This document shows, one piece after another, positions 17,573-26,623 of a stretch of 64,000 bases of DNA (positions are counted from its first letter, which is position 1; each line of letters opens with the position of its first letter). The translations under genes were made by a program, and so were the position numbers. This DNA is from Parvibaculum sp046297875 (GTDB lineage: Bacteria; Pseudomonadota; Alphaproteobacteria; Parvibaculales; Parvibaculaceae), in the NCBI RefSeq assembly GCF_046297875.1, contig NZ_JBKBHD010000001.1, positions 682,001-746,000 on the forward strand, given 5' to 3'. Under the pieces are notes generated by a model, which saw only the letters and a list, made by a program, of their open reading frames with translations, searched no databases and was not told the origin of the DNA.

Positions 17573-18903
17573 GCGAAGAGACGCCTGCGCGCAGCGACGT
17601 CATTCTCGAAAGGCTGACGAAGCTTCATCCGAAGCTGATCGACCTTTCGCTTGATCGCACATGGCGGCTGCTTGCCGCACTTGGTCATCCCGAGCGTAAC
17701 CTGCCGCCGGTCTTTCACGTTGCCGGGACCAATGGCAAAGGTTCCGTTTCGGCGATGATCCGGGCGATGCTCGAAGCGGGCGGCTACGCGGTTCATTCCT
17801 ATACATCGCCGCACCTCGTTCGCTTTCACGAGCGCATTCGCCTTGCCGGGCGGCCACCGAGTGCCTTCATCGAGGAGGATGAACTCGCGGCATTGCTCGA
17901 TGAATGCGAGCGCGCGAATGCGGGCGAACCCATCACCTTTTTCGAGATCACCACGGCGGCGGCGCTGCTTGCCTTTTCGCGGCATCCGGCGGATGCCCTC
18001 ATACTCGAAGTCGGGATGGGAGGACGGCTCGACACGACCAATGTGATTGCGAAACCTGCCATCAGCATCATCACGCCGGTCGATCTCGACCATCAGGCAT
18101 TTCTCGGCGATACGCTGACGCTGATCGCATCGGAGAAGGCGGGCATTCTGAAGCCAGGCGTGCCGGGCGTGATCGGACCGCAGCACGATGAAGCGCGCAT
18201 TGCCATCGAAATGGCGGCAGAGCGGACCGGCGCGCCGCTGCTCATTCATGGTCAGGATTTTTCCGCGCATGAAGAGGCGGGCGCGCTCATCTATCAGGAC
18301 GAGCAGGGACTTCTCGACCTGCCTTTGCCGCGCCTGACCGGACGGCATCAGATCGGCAATGCCAGTATTGCGATTTGCGCGCTGCGCCAGGCTGCCATGC
18401 TGCCGCTCGAGCGCGACGCCATCGCCCGCGGCCTTGCCCATGCCGAGTGGCCGGCGCGGATGCAGCGTCTGACGCGCGGACCGCTATTCCGGCATTTGCC
18501 AGAGGCTTGCGAAGTGTGGCTCGATGGCGGGCACAATCCGGCGGCGGGCCGCGCCGTCGCCGAAGCCATGGCCGATATTGCGCAGCACGATCCGGCAGCC
18601 GCGCCGCGCCCGCTGCTGCTGCTCACGGGCATGCTGGAGACGAAGGACGCGACCGGTTATTTCGCGGCCTTTCGCGGGCTGGCGGCGCATGTTGAAACGG
18701 TGACGATACCCGGCGCCGATGCGAGCCTTCCCGCCGGGCGGCTTTGCGAGATGGCGCGCGATGCGGGGCTCAGCGCCAATGCGTCGGGCAGTATCGATGA
18801 AGCGCTCGACCGGCTTGCCGTTGCCGCCGGACGCGCGGCGCCGCGCATTCTCATCTGCGGCTCGCTCTATCTCGCCGGGCACATTCTCAAGGAGAATGGC
18901 TGA
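17569..18903 (+). CDS. folC: Bifunctional folylpolyglutamate/dihydrofolate synthase
   Basis: A 444-residue Mur-ligase-fold enzyme that adds glutamate to dihydropteroate and to reduced folates. The P-loop region is FHVAGTNGKGSVSAMIRAML near residue 48, and IRLAGRPPSAFIEEDEL and ILEVGMGGRLDTTNVI are the conserved FolC blocks. The C-terminal domain has WLDGGHNPAAGRAVAEAM. GTG 17569 overlaps the accD stop. It is the last gene of the trp-accD-folC unit, followed at once by a terminator. Confidence 0.94.
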   Translation: MSEETPARSDVILERLTKLHPKLIDLSLDRTWRLLAALGHPERNLPPVFHVAGTNGKGSVSAMIRAMLEAGGYAVHSYTSPHLVRFHERIRLAGRPPSAFIEEDELAALLDECERANAGEPITFFEITTAAALLAFSRHPADALILEVGMGGRLDTTNVIAKPAISIITPVDLDHQAFLGDTLTLIASEKAGILKPGVPGVIGPQHDEARIAIEMAAERTGAPLLIHGQDFSAHEEAGALIYQDEQGLLDLPLPRLTGRHQIGNASIAICALRQAAMLPLERDAIARGLAHAEWPARMQRLTRGPLFRHLPEACEVWLDGGHNPAAGRAVAEAMADIAQHDPAAAPRPLLLLTGMLETKDATGYFAAFRGLAAHVETVTIPGADASLPAGRLCEMARDAGLSANASGSIDEALDRLAVAAGRAAPRILICGSLYLAGHILKENG

Positions 18904-18910
18904 GACAATA

Positions 18911-18942
18911 AAAAAGGCCGGTCGAGCGACCGGCCTTTCTTC
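18911..18942. terminator. Bidirectional terminator between folC and trxA
   Basis: An 11-bp stem (AAAGGCCGGTC with GACCGGCCTTT) and GAGC loop is flanked by A-runs on the left and TTTCTT on the right. It can end folC (plus) and trxA (minus) transcripts, which converge here. Confidence 0.9.
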
Positions 18943-18956
18943 GGGCTCAACTCTTT

Positions 18957-19277
18957 TCAGAGCGAGCTGTCGATCCATTCGACGATCTTGCCCTTCGGCA
19001 GCGCCCCGACTTTCGTCGCCGCAACCTGCCCGTCCTTGAAGATCATCAGGGTCGGGATACCGCGCACACCATATTTGGTCGGCGTGTCCGGATTCTCGTC
19101 GATGTTGATCTTGGCGACGGTGAGCTTGCCGCCGTAATCCTTCGCGATTTCCTCAAGCGCCGGGCCGATCTGCTTGCAGGGCCTGCACCATTCCGCCCAG
19201 AAATCGACGAGGACCGGGCCGCTCGCATCGAGCACATCGGATTCAAACGATGAATCGGTCACTTTGCTGGTCGTCAT
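18957..19277 (-). CDS. trxA: Thioredoxin
   Basis: A 106-residue thioredoxin. The redox motif is FWAEWCRPCKQIGPAL near residue 30; the second residue of the CxxC pair is Arg (CRPC) rather than the usual Gly, a variant present in some thioredoxins. The cis-Pro motif is RGIPTLMIFKDGQV. I chose ATG 19277 (MTTSKVTDSSFESDV) with AAGGA upstream, over an in-frame ATG at 19355 that would add 26 non-conserved residues. It lies downstream of addA with 139 bases between and may have its own promoter. A general protein-disulfide reductant of the cytoplasm. Confidence 0.93.
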   Translation of the reverse strand: MTTSKVTDSSFESDVLDASGPVLVDFWAEWCRPCKQIGPALEEIAKDYGGKLTVAKINIDENPDTPTKYGVRGIPTLMIFKDGQVAATKVGALPKGKIVEWIDSSL

Positions 19278-19416
19278 TTTGTCATCCTTCAAAAGCCCGG
19301 CCGCCGGTTTGCGGGGCAGGGCGCGCGTGAGACGCGCAAACACCTGATGGTTCACGTTAGCTTCAATCTAGGAACGCCCCCCGGCAAGGTCAAGGCTGCC
19401 GCATTGCCACAGGTCT

Positions 19417-22400
19417 TCATGATTTGAGTGCATTTTCCAGCATTTCGGCGGGCAATAGCATGAGATGCGGCGTTTCCGTCCAGAGCAGGGCGCAGCGAAT
19501 CACACGCTTTGGATAAATCTTCTGGAGGACCGCACGATAAGCCGCCATCTGGGCGACATAGGCGGGCGCCACATCCTGAACTTTCGCTGGCGGCGGGCGA
19601 TTGGTCTTGTAGTCGACGATCGTCACTTGCCTTTCTTCGATGCAGAGACGGTCGATCTGGCCACCCACGAGAAGCGGCCGCCCGCGAAACTCGATCATGC
19701 CCGCGACCGGCACTTCGGCGCGGCTGCCTGGCGCGAAGACGGCGGCAAGCGCCTCGTCTTCCAGCACCCTGAAGACCGCCTGTTCGATTTCACGCTGTGC
19801 GCCGTCATCAATTCCGTGAACGGACAATGAGAGGAAGCGGCGCGCGGCCTCCCGGCGGGTTTCCGGCGGCAGGTCCGGCAGGGTTTCGAGGAGGCGGTGG
19901 ATGAGGCTGCCACGGCGGAAGCGCGAGGCGGCATCATCCGTCACAGGCGAAGAGACCGCGGGTTCCGCCATGCCCTCCGGTGGCAGGCGCGACGGCGCAA
20001 GAGGACGCGACGGGGCGGGCTCGGCCGGCGCCTCGCGCATGGCCCAGGCGGGGAGCGGCGGCGCCACGGGGCGCGCCTCCACCTGCGCTGCATCGGGCTC
20101 GCGCCGCTGCCTGCCTTCGATGCGCCAGACACGGCGGCCATCATCAAGCGCAATTTCCTCCGATTGCGGAATCAGCGCCTCGCAAATCATTTCATACCAG
20201 CAGTCGGGCGACGGCAGGTTGCGTCCCCGGTATCCCGCGACATAGAGCCGGTCGCGGGCGCGCGTCATCGCCACATAGAGGAGACGGCGATATTCGGCCG
20301 CCTGCAATTCGCGCAGCCGCTCGCGTGCGGCAGCGCTTACCTCGTCCTCATCCTTCTTGCGTACCGGCCAGAGCAGGAGCTTCGGTCCATCCTCGCCAAG
20401 CGAGGGAAGCGACAGAAGCGCGGGGTCATGCGCGCCGCCAAGCGCGGCACAGGTGTCCGGCATGAAAACGATATCGGCCTCAAGGCCCTTGGCGCCATGC
20501 ACCGTCATGACACGGACTTCATTGCGGCCCTGATCCATGTCGCGCTTGATCTCGGCCGCGCCGCGCTCCAGCCAGTGCAGGAAGGCTTCGAGGGAGGGAG
20601 GATGATTGCGCTCAAATTCCAGTGCCAGCGAGAGGAACTCGTCGATCGGGTCCGCGGCATCCGGCCCGAGCCGCGCGAGGAGGCGCTTTCGCCCTTCTTC
20701 CCCCGCCAGCAGATGCGCGAAGAACTCATAAGGCGGTTCGAAATCGGCGCGGTCGAGGAGGCGCGTGAGAAGCGCATCCGCCTCCGCATATCGGGGATTT
20801 GCGGCGGCATTCTCCTTCAGCGCCTTCCAGAGCGTTCCCTTTCGCGGATAGGCAAGGTCATAGAGCTCGTCTTCCGTGAGGCCGCAGAAGGGGCCTTTCA
20901 GCACGGTGGCGAGCGTCAGATCGTCTTCCGGCAGCAGCACGAAACGGCCAAGCGCGATCAGATCCATTACCGCCATCTGCTCTGTCAGCACCATACGGTC
21001 TGCGCCGGCCACAGGAACGCCGAGCCGCTTCAGATGACGCACCATTTCACCGACAAAGGCATTGCGGCGGCGCACGAGAATGAGAATGTCTCCCGGCTCA
21101 ATGGGGCGGCCGCGGCCTGCCAGCATTTCCTTCGTGTCAAGCCAGCCGCGAATGGTCAAGGCGATGCGGGCGGCGAGCCGAGCCATCGGCGCCTCGCCCG
21201 TCACATAATCGAGCGGCGCATCCCAGGGATTCGGGTCGCCATCGTCGTCAGGCACTTCCAGCCCCCAGATTTCGACGAGACCCGCATCGAGATCGCGATG
21301 GGCGATATGCGGGTCGACATCACCGGATGCAGTGAGACCCACCCTTGCGCGCTCAAGCCCGAAAACGCAATCGACAGCCGAGAGGACTTCCGGCACGGAG
21401 CGGAAGGAGCGCGTGAGAGGCACATAGTCCCAGCCGAGCTCGGCCTCCTTCACATGTTTTTCGAAGTAGCGCTTCATGGCGTCGAAGCGCGCGGGGTCCG
21501 CACCCTGGAATGAAAAGATCGACTGCTTTTCATCGCCGACAGCGAAGATGGTGCGGACCGCCTCGCGCGCGCCGCTGCCCGCGACAAATTCATCCGCTAT
21601 GCGGGCGACGACATCCCATTGCTCGGGGCTCGTATCCTGCGCCTCGTCCACCAGAATGTGATCGATGCCGCCATCGAGCTTGTAGAGCACCCAGGGGGCC
21701 ATGGCACTGCGGGTGAGAAGCTCGCGGCTCTTCTCGATCAGATCGTCATAGTCGAGCAGCGCACGGGCGCGCTTTTCCTCGGAGAAGGCATCGAGGATCT
21801 CGACGGCGATGGTGATAATCGCTTCCGTGGCTTCGGCGACACGGATGGCGCGGAGGCGCGAGACGAGCCGATGGACACGCTGCTGTTCCTCATCAAGCGC
21901 ACGCGCAGCATCGGGGTTTTCCTCGGCGAGCTTCTTCGTGATCAGGCGCGCACGGGGCGTCAGTTCCTTCGTCAGAAAAATCGAAATGTAGTCATCGGCG
22001 GCGTCGGCGCGATCCGGCAGGGCAAGAATGCCGGCGAGCGCGGCTGCCCTCTCGACATCGGCCTTGGTACCGCCGCCAAGGATTTTTGCAGCGTGGCGCA
22101 TCTCGGCGTCCGGGGAGGAAATGATGTCGTTCAGAACAGAATCCGTTCCCTCATTCTCACCCACCGAGAGCGCGGCGCGGATGGCGGCGCAGATCCCAGC
22201 CAATCCACCGAACCGGGTGAGCATTTTCTGGAAATTGCCGCGCTGGCCGGTGACTTCCGCAATGAGCTTGCCGAAGGAAAGTTCATCGACGCGCGAGACG
22301 ACATGCAGCAGCGCCCTGCCGAGCGAGGAAGACGTGTCGGCCATGGCCGCGCGCAGAACCGTGTCGCGCACATCGGCCATCAGTTCCTGTGCGCTGCGCT

Positions 22401-22854
22401 CATCGAGAATGTCGAATTGCGGCGGCACGCCCGCTTCGAGCGGGAAGCGTCCGAGAAGCCGCTCGCAAAAGGCATGGATCGTCTGGATCTTCAAGCCGCC
22501 CGGCGTTTCGACGGCGCGCGCGAAGAGGCGTCGCGCCAGTGCGCGCTTTTCAGCATCGGGCTTGCCGCCTTCGATCTCGGCAATGGCATCGTCAAGCTTT
22601 GCGTCTTCCATCGTCGCCCAGGCGCCGAGGCGCAGATAGAGGCGTGAGGACATTTCGGCGGCGGCGGCCTTGGTGAAGGTGAGACAGAGGATGCGCTCGG
22701 GCGGCGTACCGGCGAGCAAGAGGCGCGCGACGCGCGTCGTCAGCGCATGGGTCTTGCCGGAACCGGCATTGGCCGACACCCAGACGGAGGTTTCCGGGTG
22801 CGAGGCGCGGCGCTGGGCTTCATCGGGCGCCATATGTTTCGCGGGCCCGCTCAT
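19417..22854 (-). CDS. addA: Double-strand break repair helicase AddA
   Basis: A 1145-residue helicase-nuclease subunit of alphaproteobacterial AddAB, which processes double-strand ends for RecA. Walker A is SANAGSGKTHALTTRVARLL near residue 28, the helicase DExx box is ILVDEAQDTSPEQWD near 400, and later UvrD motifs include VMTVHGAKGLEADIVFMPD. The C-terminal RecB-type nuclease has VTIVDYKTNRPP with the catalytic Asp-Tyr-Lys. Its ATG overlaps the addB stop by four bases. The alphaproteobacterial AddA is shorter than Bacillus AddA, in line with this length. Confidence 0.94.
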   Translation of the reverse strand: MSGPAKHMAPDEAQRRASHPETSVWVSANAGSGKTHALTTRVARLLLAGTPPERILCLTFTKAAAAEMSSRLYLRLGAWATMEDAKLDDAIAEIEGGKPDAEKRALARRLFARAVETPGGLKIQTIHAFCERLLGRFPLEAGVPPQFDILDERSAQELMADVRDTVLRAAMADTSSSLGRALLHVVSRVDELSFGKLIAEVTGQRGNFQKMLTRFGGLAGICAAIRAALSVGENEGTDSVLNDIISSPDAEMRHAAKILGGGTKADVERAAALAGILALPDRADAADDYISIFLTKELTPRARLITKKLAEENPDAARALDEEQQRVHRLVSRLRAIRVAEATEAIITIAVEILDAFSEEKRARALLDYDDLIEKSRELLTRSAMAPWVLYKLDGGIDHILVDEAQDTSPEQWDVVARIADEFVAGSGAREAVRTIFAVGDEKQSIFSFQGADPARFDAMKRYFEKHVKEAELGWDYVPLTRSFRSVPEVLSAVDCVFGLERARVGLTASGDVDPHIAHRDLDAGLVEIWGLEVPDDDGDPNPWDAPLDYVTGEAPMARLAARIALTIRGWLDTKEMLAGRGRPIEPGDILILVRRRNAFVGEMVRHLKRLGVPVAGADRMVLTEQMAVMDLIALGRFVLLPEDDLTLATVLKGPFCGLTEDELYDLAYPRKGTLWKALKENAAANPRYAEADALLTRLLDRADFEPPYEFFAHLLAGEEGRKRLLARLGPDAADPIDEFLSLALEFERNHPPSLEAFLHWLERGAAEIKRDMDQGRNEVRVMTVHGAKGLEADIVFMPDTCAALGGAHDPALLSLPSLGEDGPKLLLWPVRKKDEDEVSAAARERLRELQAAEYRRLLYVAMTRARDRLYVAGYRGRNLPSPDCWYEMICEALIPQSEEIALDDGRRVWRIEGRQRREPDAAQVEARPVAPPLPAWAMREAPAEPAPSRPLAPSRLPPEGMAEPAVSSPVTDDAASRFRRGSLIHRLLETLPDLPPETRREAARRFLSLSVHGIDDGAQREIEQAVFRVLEDEALAAVFAPGSRAEVPVAGMIEFRGRPLLVGGQIDRLCIEERQVTIVDYKTNRPPPAKVQDVAPAYVAQMAAYRAVLQKIYPKRVIRCALLWTETPHLMLLPAEMLENALKS

Positions 22855-25800
22855 TCGCTATCCTCACCGGCGGACGACCATTCCTTCACGCGCGCCAGAT
22901 GGTCGTAATCGCCGAAGCGGCCCCAGAACATCGGCCGGGGACGCGAGAGATAGGGCGTCTTTTCGCTCTCATACTGGCGCAGCAGATCGACAAGTGCCGC
23001 ATAGATGCTTTCGGCGAGATCGCCGCCCGGATCGGCGATCACCTGTTCCTCGCCCGCCTTCTCGCCACCACTCAGACGCAGATAGACCATGCGGCTTGTG
23101 CGCGATGCGGGGATTTCCGCACCTTTGCCCTTTTTCTCGCGGAAGCCGCCGCGGGCGGCCATCGCCGCTTCGAGAGGCAATTGCGGTGCGAGGCCGATTT
23201 TCACCTGCTTCGCGCTTGGCGGCGCACCGGTCTTGTAGTCGACAATGTTGATCGTGCCGTCGTCGCGCAGATCGATGCGGTCCGCCTTGCCCCTCAACGT
23301 GACGGGACGCGCGAGCTCGCCGAGCAGGATTTCGCCCTTCGCCTCGGCTATGGAACGGCGCAGGCCCACGCGGTTCTCACGTTCATATTCGACGATCCAT
23401 CGTGCAATACGCTCGAAGCGCGGCCACCAGAAAGCGGCGACTCCCGGACGGCCGATCGCCGCCGCAAAAACCTCTCGCCCGATTTCGAGCAGGTGCTCAA
23501 GAGCATGGTCCGGCAAGGCGTCGGGAAAGGCATCGACAAAACGCTCCAGCGCCTCATGGATAATGGTGCCGCGCTCCGCGGCGGCGATCTCGGCATCGAT
23601 CGGATCAAGAACGGGAAGGCGCAATATCTTCCTCGCATAGATCGAATATGGATCCCGGATCAGCGTTTCGATCTCCGTCACCGAGAATTTGCCGGGCCGC
23701 GCATCGAGCGGGGGCGCGGGGCGCGGACGAACGGGATCGAGCACACGCGCAGGCGCATCGAGTCGCTGCGCCCATTGCCACCATTCGGCGGGCGCCATCT
23801 TCTTCTGTCCCAGACCCTGGATGACGCTTTCAAGCCTGAGCCACCAGCGCGAGGCGACAGCAGGCGCGCCATCGACCTTCAGCGCGCGCGTGAGCACCGC
23901 TTCGGCCGCAGATGCGCCTTCAGCAAAATCATGTGCGGAAAGACCAATGCGCCGCTCCGGCGGCTCGAGCCCCATGGCGGCGCGCATGGGACGGTTCACC
24001 CAGGGATCGATATTCGCTTCGGCGGGCCAAATACCTTCGTTCAATCCGCCGAGGATCATGCGGTCGGCATGTTGCAGGCGGGCTTCGAGCGGGCCCCAGA
24101 TGAAGAGACGCGGATGAAGACCGAAATGCGGGCGCACCACGCGAGCGGACAGGAGTTCATCGAAGAAATGCGGATAGGATTCCGGCACGATCTCGCCAAG
24201 GGCAGGTGCGGATTCGATCAGTTCCCGAATGAAATCCGCTGTGGCGTCGCCGGCTTCACCCGACCAGAGGCGGGCGGCACCGTCATCATGGGGTGTCGCT
24301 GCAAGTGCCTCGGCGGCGCCGACATGGGCCATCACGAAATCTTGTGCCGGTGCGGTGCCTTGCATACGCGCAATGAAAGGTGCCAGAGCGGTTTCGATAC
24401 GATCAAGCAGCTTGCCGATATTTGAAAGCCTTGCGTCTGGCATTTTACCGTCGGGCCGCTCGCGCGAAATCTCCGCCGCGAGCGCGCGCCGCAACCCTTC
24501 GATTCCCGGCGCCGGGCGCGGGCCGCGCAGCAGGATTTCCTCAAGCGCCCGGACATTTGCCCGGAATCGCGCAGGCTCGCCGCCCGCGCTTGCGAGCGGA
24601 TGCTTCAGGCAGGCCAGTAGCGGCACAGGCGCGAAATCTTCCGCCACCATGGCGGCGACCAGACGCAGGAAGGCGGCGGGCGCCGTTTTTCCGAGCGGCT
24701 CGCCGCCTGAGTCGTTCACCTCGATATTCCAGCGGCGAAGCTCCATCGCCACGCGGCGCGCGAGCCTGCGATCCGGCGTGACGAGCGCGGCGGTCTTTCC
24801 AGGCACTTCCAGCGCCTCGCGCATGAGAAGCGCGATGGCGCCTGCCTCGTCGCGCTCAGACGGCGCCTCGATCAGCGAAAGACCCTGCAATCCTTCCGCG
24901 GCCGGTTTCTTCAGGCCGGCGAGGCGGCTGCGCCATTTATCCGTCGTCTCGGCCGGGCGGAGCGCTTCGGAAAGGATGCGCGCGCGTAAAGCGCTTGCGG
25001 GCTCTGCCACCGCGCCCGGCCAGAGCGCAACATCCGCGCGCTCCGCCCTCAAGCGGGAGAGGAGTTTCTTCATGCCGTATTGGGGATGAGAGGCCGTGCC
25101 CGGACCGCCGATCGTTTCCCAACTCTCTTCATCGAGATCGAAGTCGAGACCTGGCAAGACGACGCCACCGAGCGGCAGATGCGCAACAACATCGAGAAGG
25201 TCGGCGGTGGCGGGGATTGAGCCCGTCGAGCCCGCCGCGATGACGGGCGCGGCAGGCGGCACCGCCTTCCAGGCTTCCGCCTGTGCGCTCAAAAGAAGAT
25301 TGCGGCGCTCCGCCTGCTCCATGAAACCCAAACGCGCAAGCTCTGCCGGCCAGCGCGCAGTCAGCACGTTCAGGAAATCGAGTGTCACCTGCCAATGGCC
25401 GGCAAATTCCTGCGGCACAAGCGTCTCAAGCTGCGCGAGGTCCGCCCCCTCGGTCAGGATCATGTCGAGGAAGCGGCCAAGATCGGCGGCGAGGCCAAGC
25501 GCGCGGACGTCATCGGCGCCGCCTTCGACGGCGATCAGGCGCGCGAGGCGAAGCTGCCGCTCCATCGCGGGCATGGGTGGCGGCAGCAAAAGCGCCTCGG
25601 CGCCAAGGCCCGCTGGATCGAGGATCAGCTCTTCCTCGTCGATATCGCCGAGCGCGCGGATCGAAGGGAGGATGAGCGCGGCGCCATCGCCCGCGCGCAG
25701 GAAGGCTCGCCCGAGGGCGCGCACGGCACGGCGCGTAGGGAGGAGGATCGTCAGATCGGCGAGTTCGAAACGCCCGGCAAAGCGTCCGCCAAGCGAGGGG

Positions 25801-25892
25801 TCGGCGAGCAGGGCCGAGGCCAGCCGTTCGAGAAACGGCACGCCGGGCGGCATGGAGAAGATCGTCGGAGAATCGGCCCTCATGGGCCCCAT
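22851..25892 (-). CDS. addB: Double-strand break repair protein AddB
   Basis: A 1013-residue inactive-helicase/nuclease partner of AddA. The N-terminus has LTILLPTRRAVRALGRAFL with no Walker A lysine. The C-terminal nuclease has the GTIIHEALERFVDAF helix and INIVDYKTGAPPSAKQV. The four Fe-S cysteines known in Bacillus AddB are not visible: where they are expected the sequence reads RDPYSIYARKILRL and later RPRPMFWGRFGDYDHL. The start is uncertain between ATG 25892 and ATG 25883; both follow the upstream gene closely and neither has a strong ribosome site. Same operon as addA. Confidence 0.9.
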   Translation of the reverse strand: MGPMRADSPTIFSMPPGVPFLERLASALLADPSLGGRFAGRFELADLTILLPTRRAVRALGRAFLRAGDGAALILPSIRALGDIDEEELILDPAGLGAEALLLPPPMPAMERQLRLARLIAVEGGADDVRALGLAADLGRFLDMILTEGADLAQLETLVPQEFAGHWQVTLDFLNVLTARWPAELARLGFMEQAERRNLLLSAQAEAWKAVPPAAPVIAAGSTGSIPATADLLDVVAHLPLGGVVLPGLDFDLDEESWETIGGPGTASHPQYGMKKLLSRLRAERADVALWPGAVAEPASALRARILSEALRPAETTDKWRSRLAGLKKPAAEGLQGLSLIEAPSERDEAGAIALLMREALEVPGKTAALVTPDRRLARRVAMELRRWNIEVNDSGGEPLGKTAPAAFLRLVAAMVAEDFAPVPLLACLKHPLASAGGEPARFRANVRALEEILLRGPRPAPGIEGLRRALAAEISRERPDGKMPDARLSNIGKLLDRIETALAPFIARMQGTAPAQDFVMAHVGAAEALAATPHDDGAARLWSGEAGDATADFIRELIESAPALGEIVPESYPHFFDELLSARVVRPHFGLHPRLFIWGPLEARLQHADRMILGGLNEGIWPAEANIDPWVNRPMRAAMGLEPPERRIGLSAHDFAEGASAAEAVLTRALKVDGAPAVASRWWLRLESVIQGLGQKKMAPAEWWQWAQRLDAPARVLDPVRPRPAPPLDARPGKFSVTEIETLIRDPYSIYARKILRLPVLDPIDAEIAAAERGTIIHEALERFVDAFPDALPDHALEHLLEIGREVFAAAIGRPGVAAFWWPRFERIARWIVEYERENRVGLRRSIAEAKGEILLGELARPVTLRGKADRIDLRDDGTINIVDYKTGAPPSAKQVKIGLAPQLPLEAAMAARGGFREKKGKGAEIPASRTSRMVYLRLSGGEKAGEEQVIADPGGDLAESIYAALVDLLRQYESEKTPYLSRPRPMFWGRFGDYDHLARVKEWSSAGEDSE

Positions 25893-25908
25893 GCTAGCGC
25901 GTTGCGTT

Positions 25909-26622
25909 TCACAAATCCCGCAGGAAGGCTTCGGCCTCGGCCAGATCGTCCGGCGCGCCGACATGCATCCAGACGCCGCCCATGCGCTGGCCGAAGAGGC
26001 GGCCCTGCTCTATCAGCCGGTCCCAGATAAAATTGGTCGAGAAGGGGCCAGCGGGCCCTTCCGCAAAGAGCTGCGGCTTCACGATCTGGACGCCGGCAAA
26101 CATGTAGGGGACCGTCGTCGCCGGTTCTCGGCGCGAAAGCCGGCCCTCTGCATCGAGGTTGAAATCGCCACGGCCGACATAGCCGATGGTGCGGGACGCA
26201 TCGGCGATCATCAGGAGCGCATCCATTCGCTCGGGATCCCAGGCGGCGATGAGATTGGTGAGATTGGAGCCGAGACTTTCGATCCAGACGGAATCCGAAT
26301 TGAAGGTGATGATGGGGTCATGGCCCAGAAGCGGCAGGGCCTTTTTCGTTCCACCGCCCGTGTCGAGAAGTTCGGCGCGTTCGTCCGAGATGACGATGCG
26401 AGGCGAATTGCGCGAGGCGAGATGCGCTTCCAGCAAGTCCGCGAGGTAGTGGACATTCACCACGGCTTCTTCGATGCCCGCTTCTGCGAGCCGATCAAGC
26501 ACATGGTCGATGAGCGGTTTTCCCATGAAGGGCACGAGCGGCTTCGGCATCGTGTCCGTCAGCGGGCGCATGCGCGTACCCTTGCCTGCGGCCATGACCA
26601 TTGCCTTGCGGACGCGCGCCAT
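25909..26622 (-). CDS. Nucleotidyltransferase, MurU-like (MurNAc-1-phosphate uridylyltransferase type)
   Basis: A 237-residue NTP-transferase. The GT-A signature MVMAAGKGTRMRPLTD with TMPKPLVPFMGKPLIDHVLD is at the start, and the metal-binding Asp lies in IITFNSDSVWIES; the usual FxxNSD pattern of MurU is seen. MurU forms UDP-MurNAc from recycled MurNAc-1-phosphate. The preceding gene is AmgK-like, its partner in Pseudomonas peptidoglycan recycling. The start ATG gives MARVRKAMVMAAGKG. It sits one base after the kinase gene and 16 bases before addB. The recycling role is inferred from family and pairing. Confidence 0.85.
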   Translation of the reverse strand: MARVRKAMVMAAGKGTRMRPLTDTMPKPLVPFMGKPLIDHVLDRLAEAGIEEAVVNVHYLADLLEAHLASRNSPRIVISDERAELLDTGGGTKKALPLLGHDPIITFNSDSVWIESLGSNLTNLIAAWDPERMDALLMIADASRTIGYVGRGDFNLDAEGRLSRREPATTVPYMFAGVQIVKPQLFAEGPAGPFSTNFIWDRLIEQGRLFGQRMGGVWMHVGAPDDLAEAEAFLRDL

Positions 26623-26623
26623 C

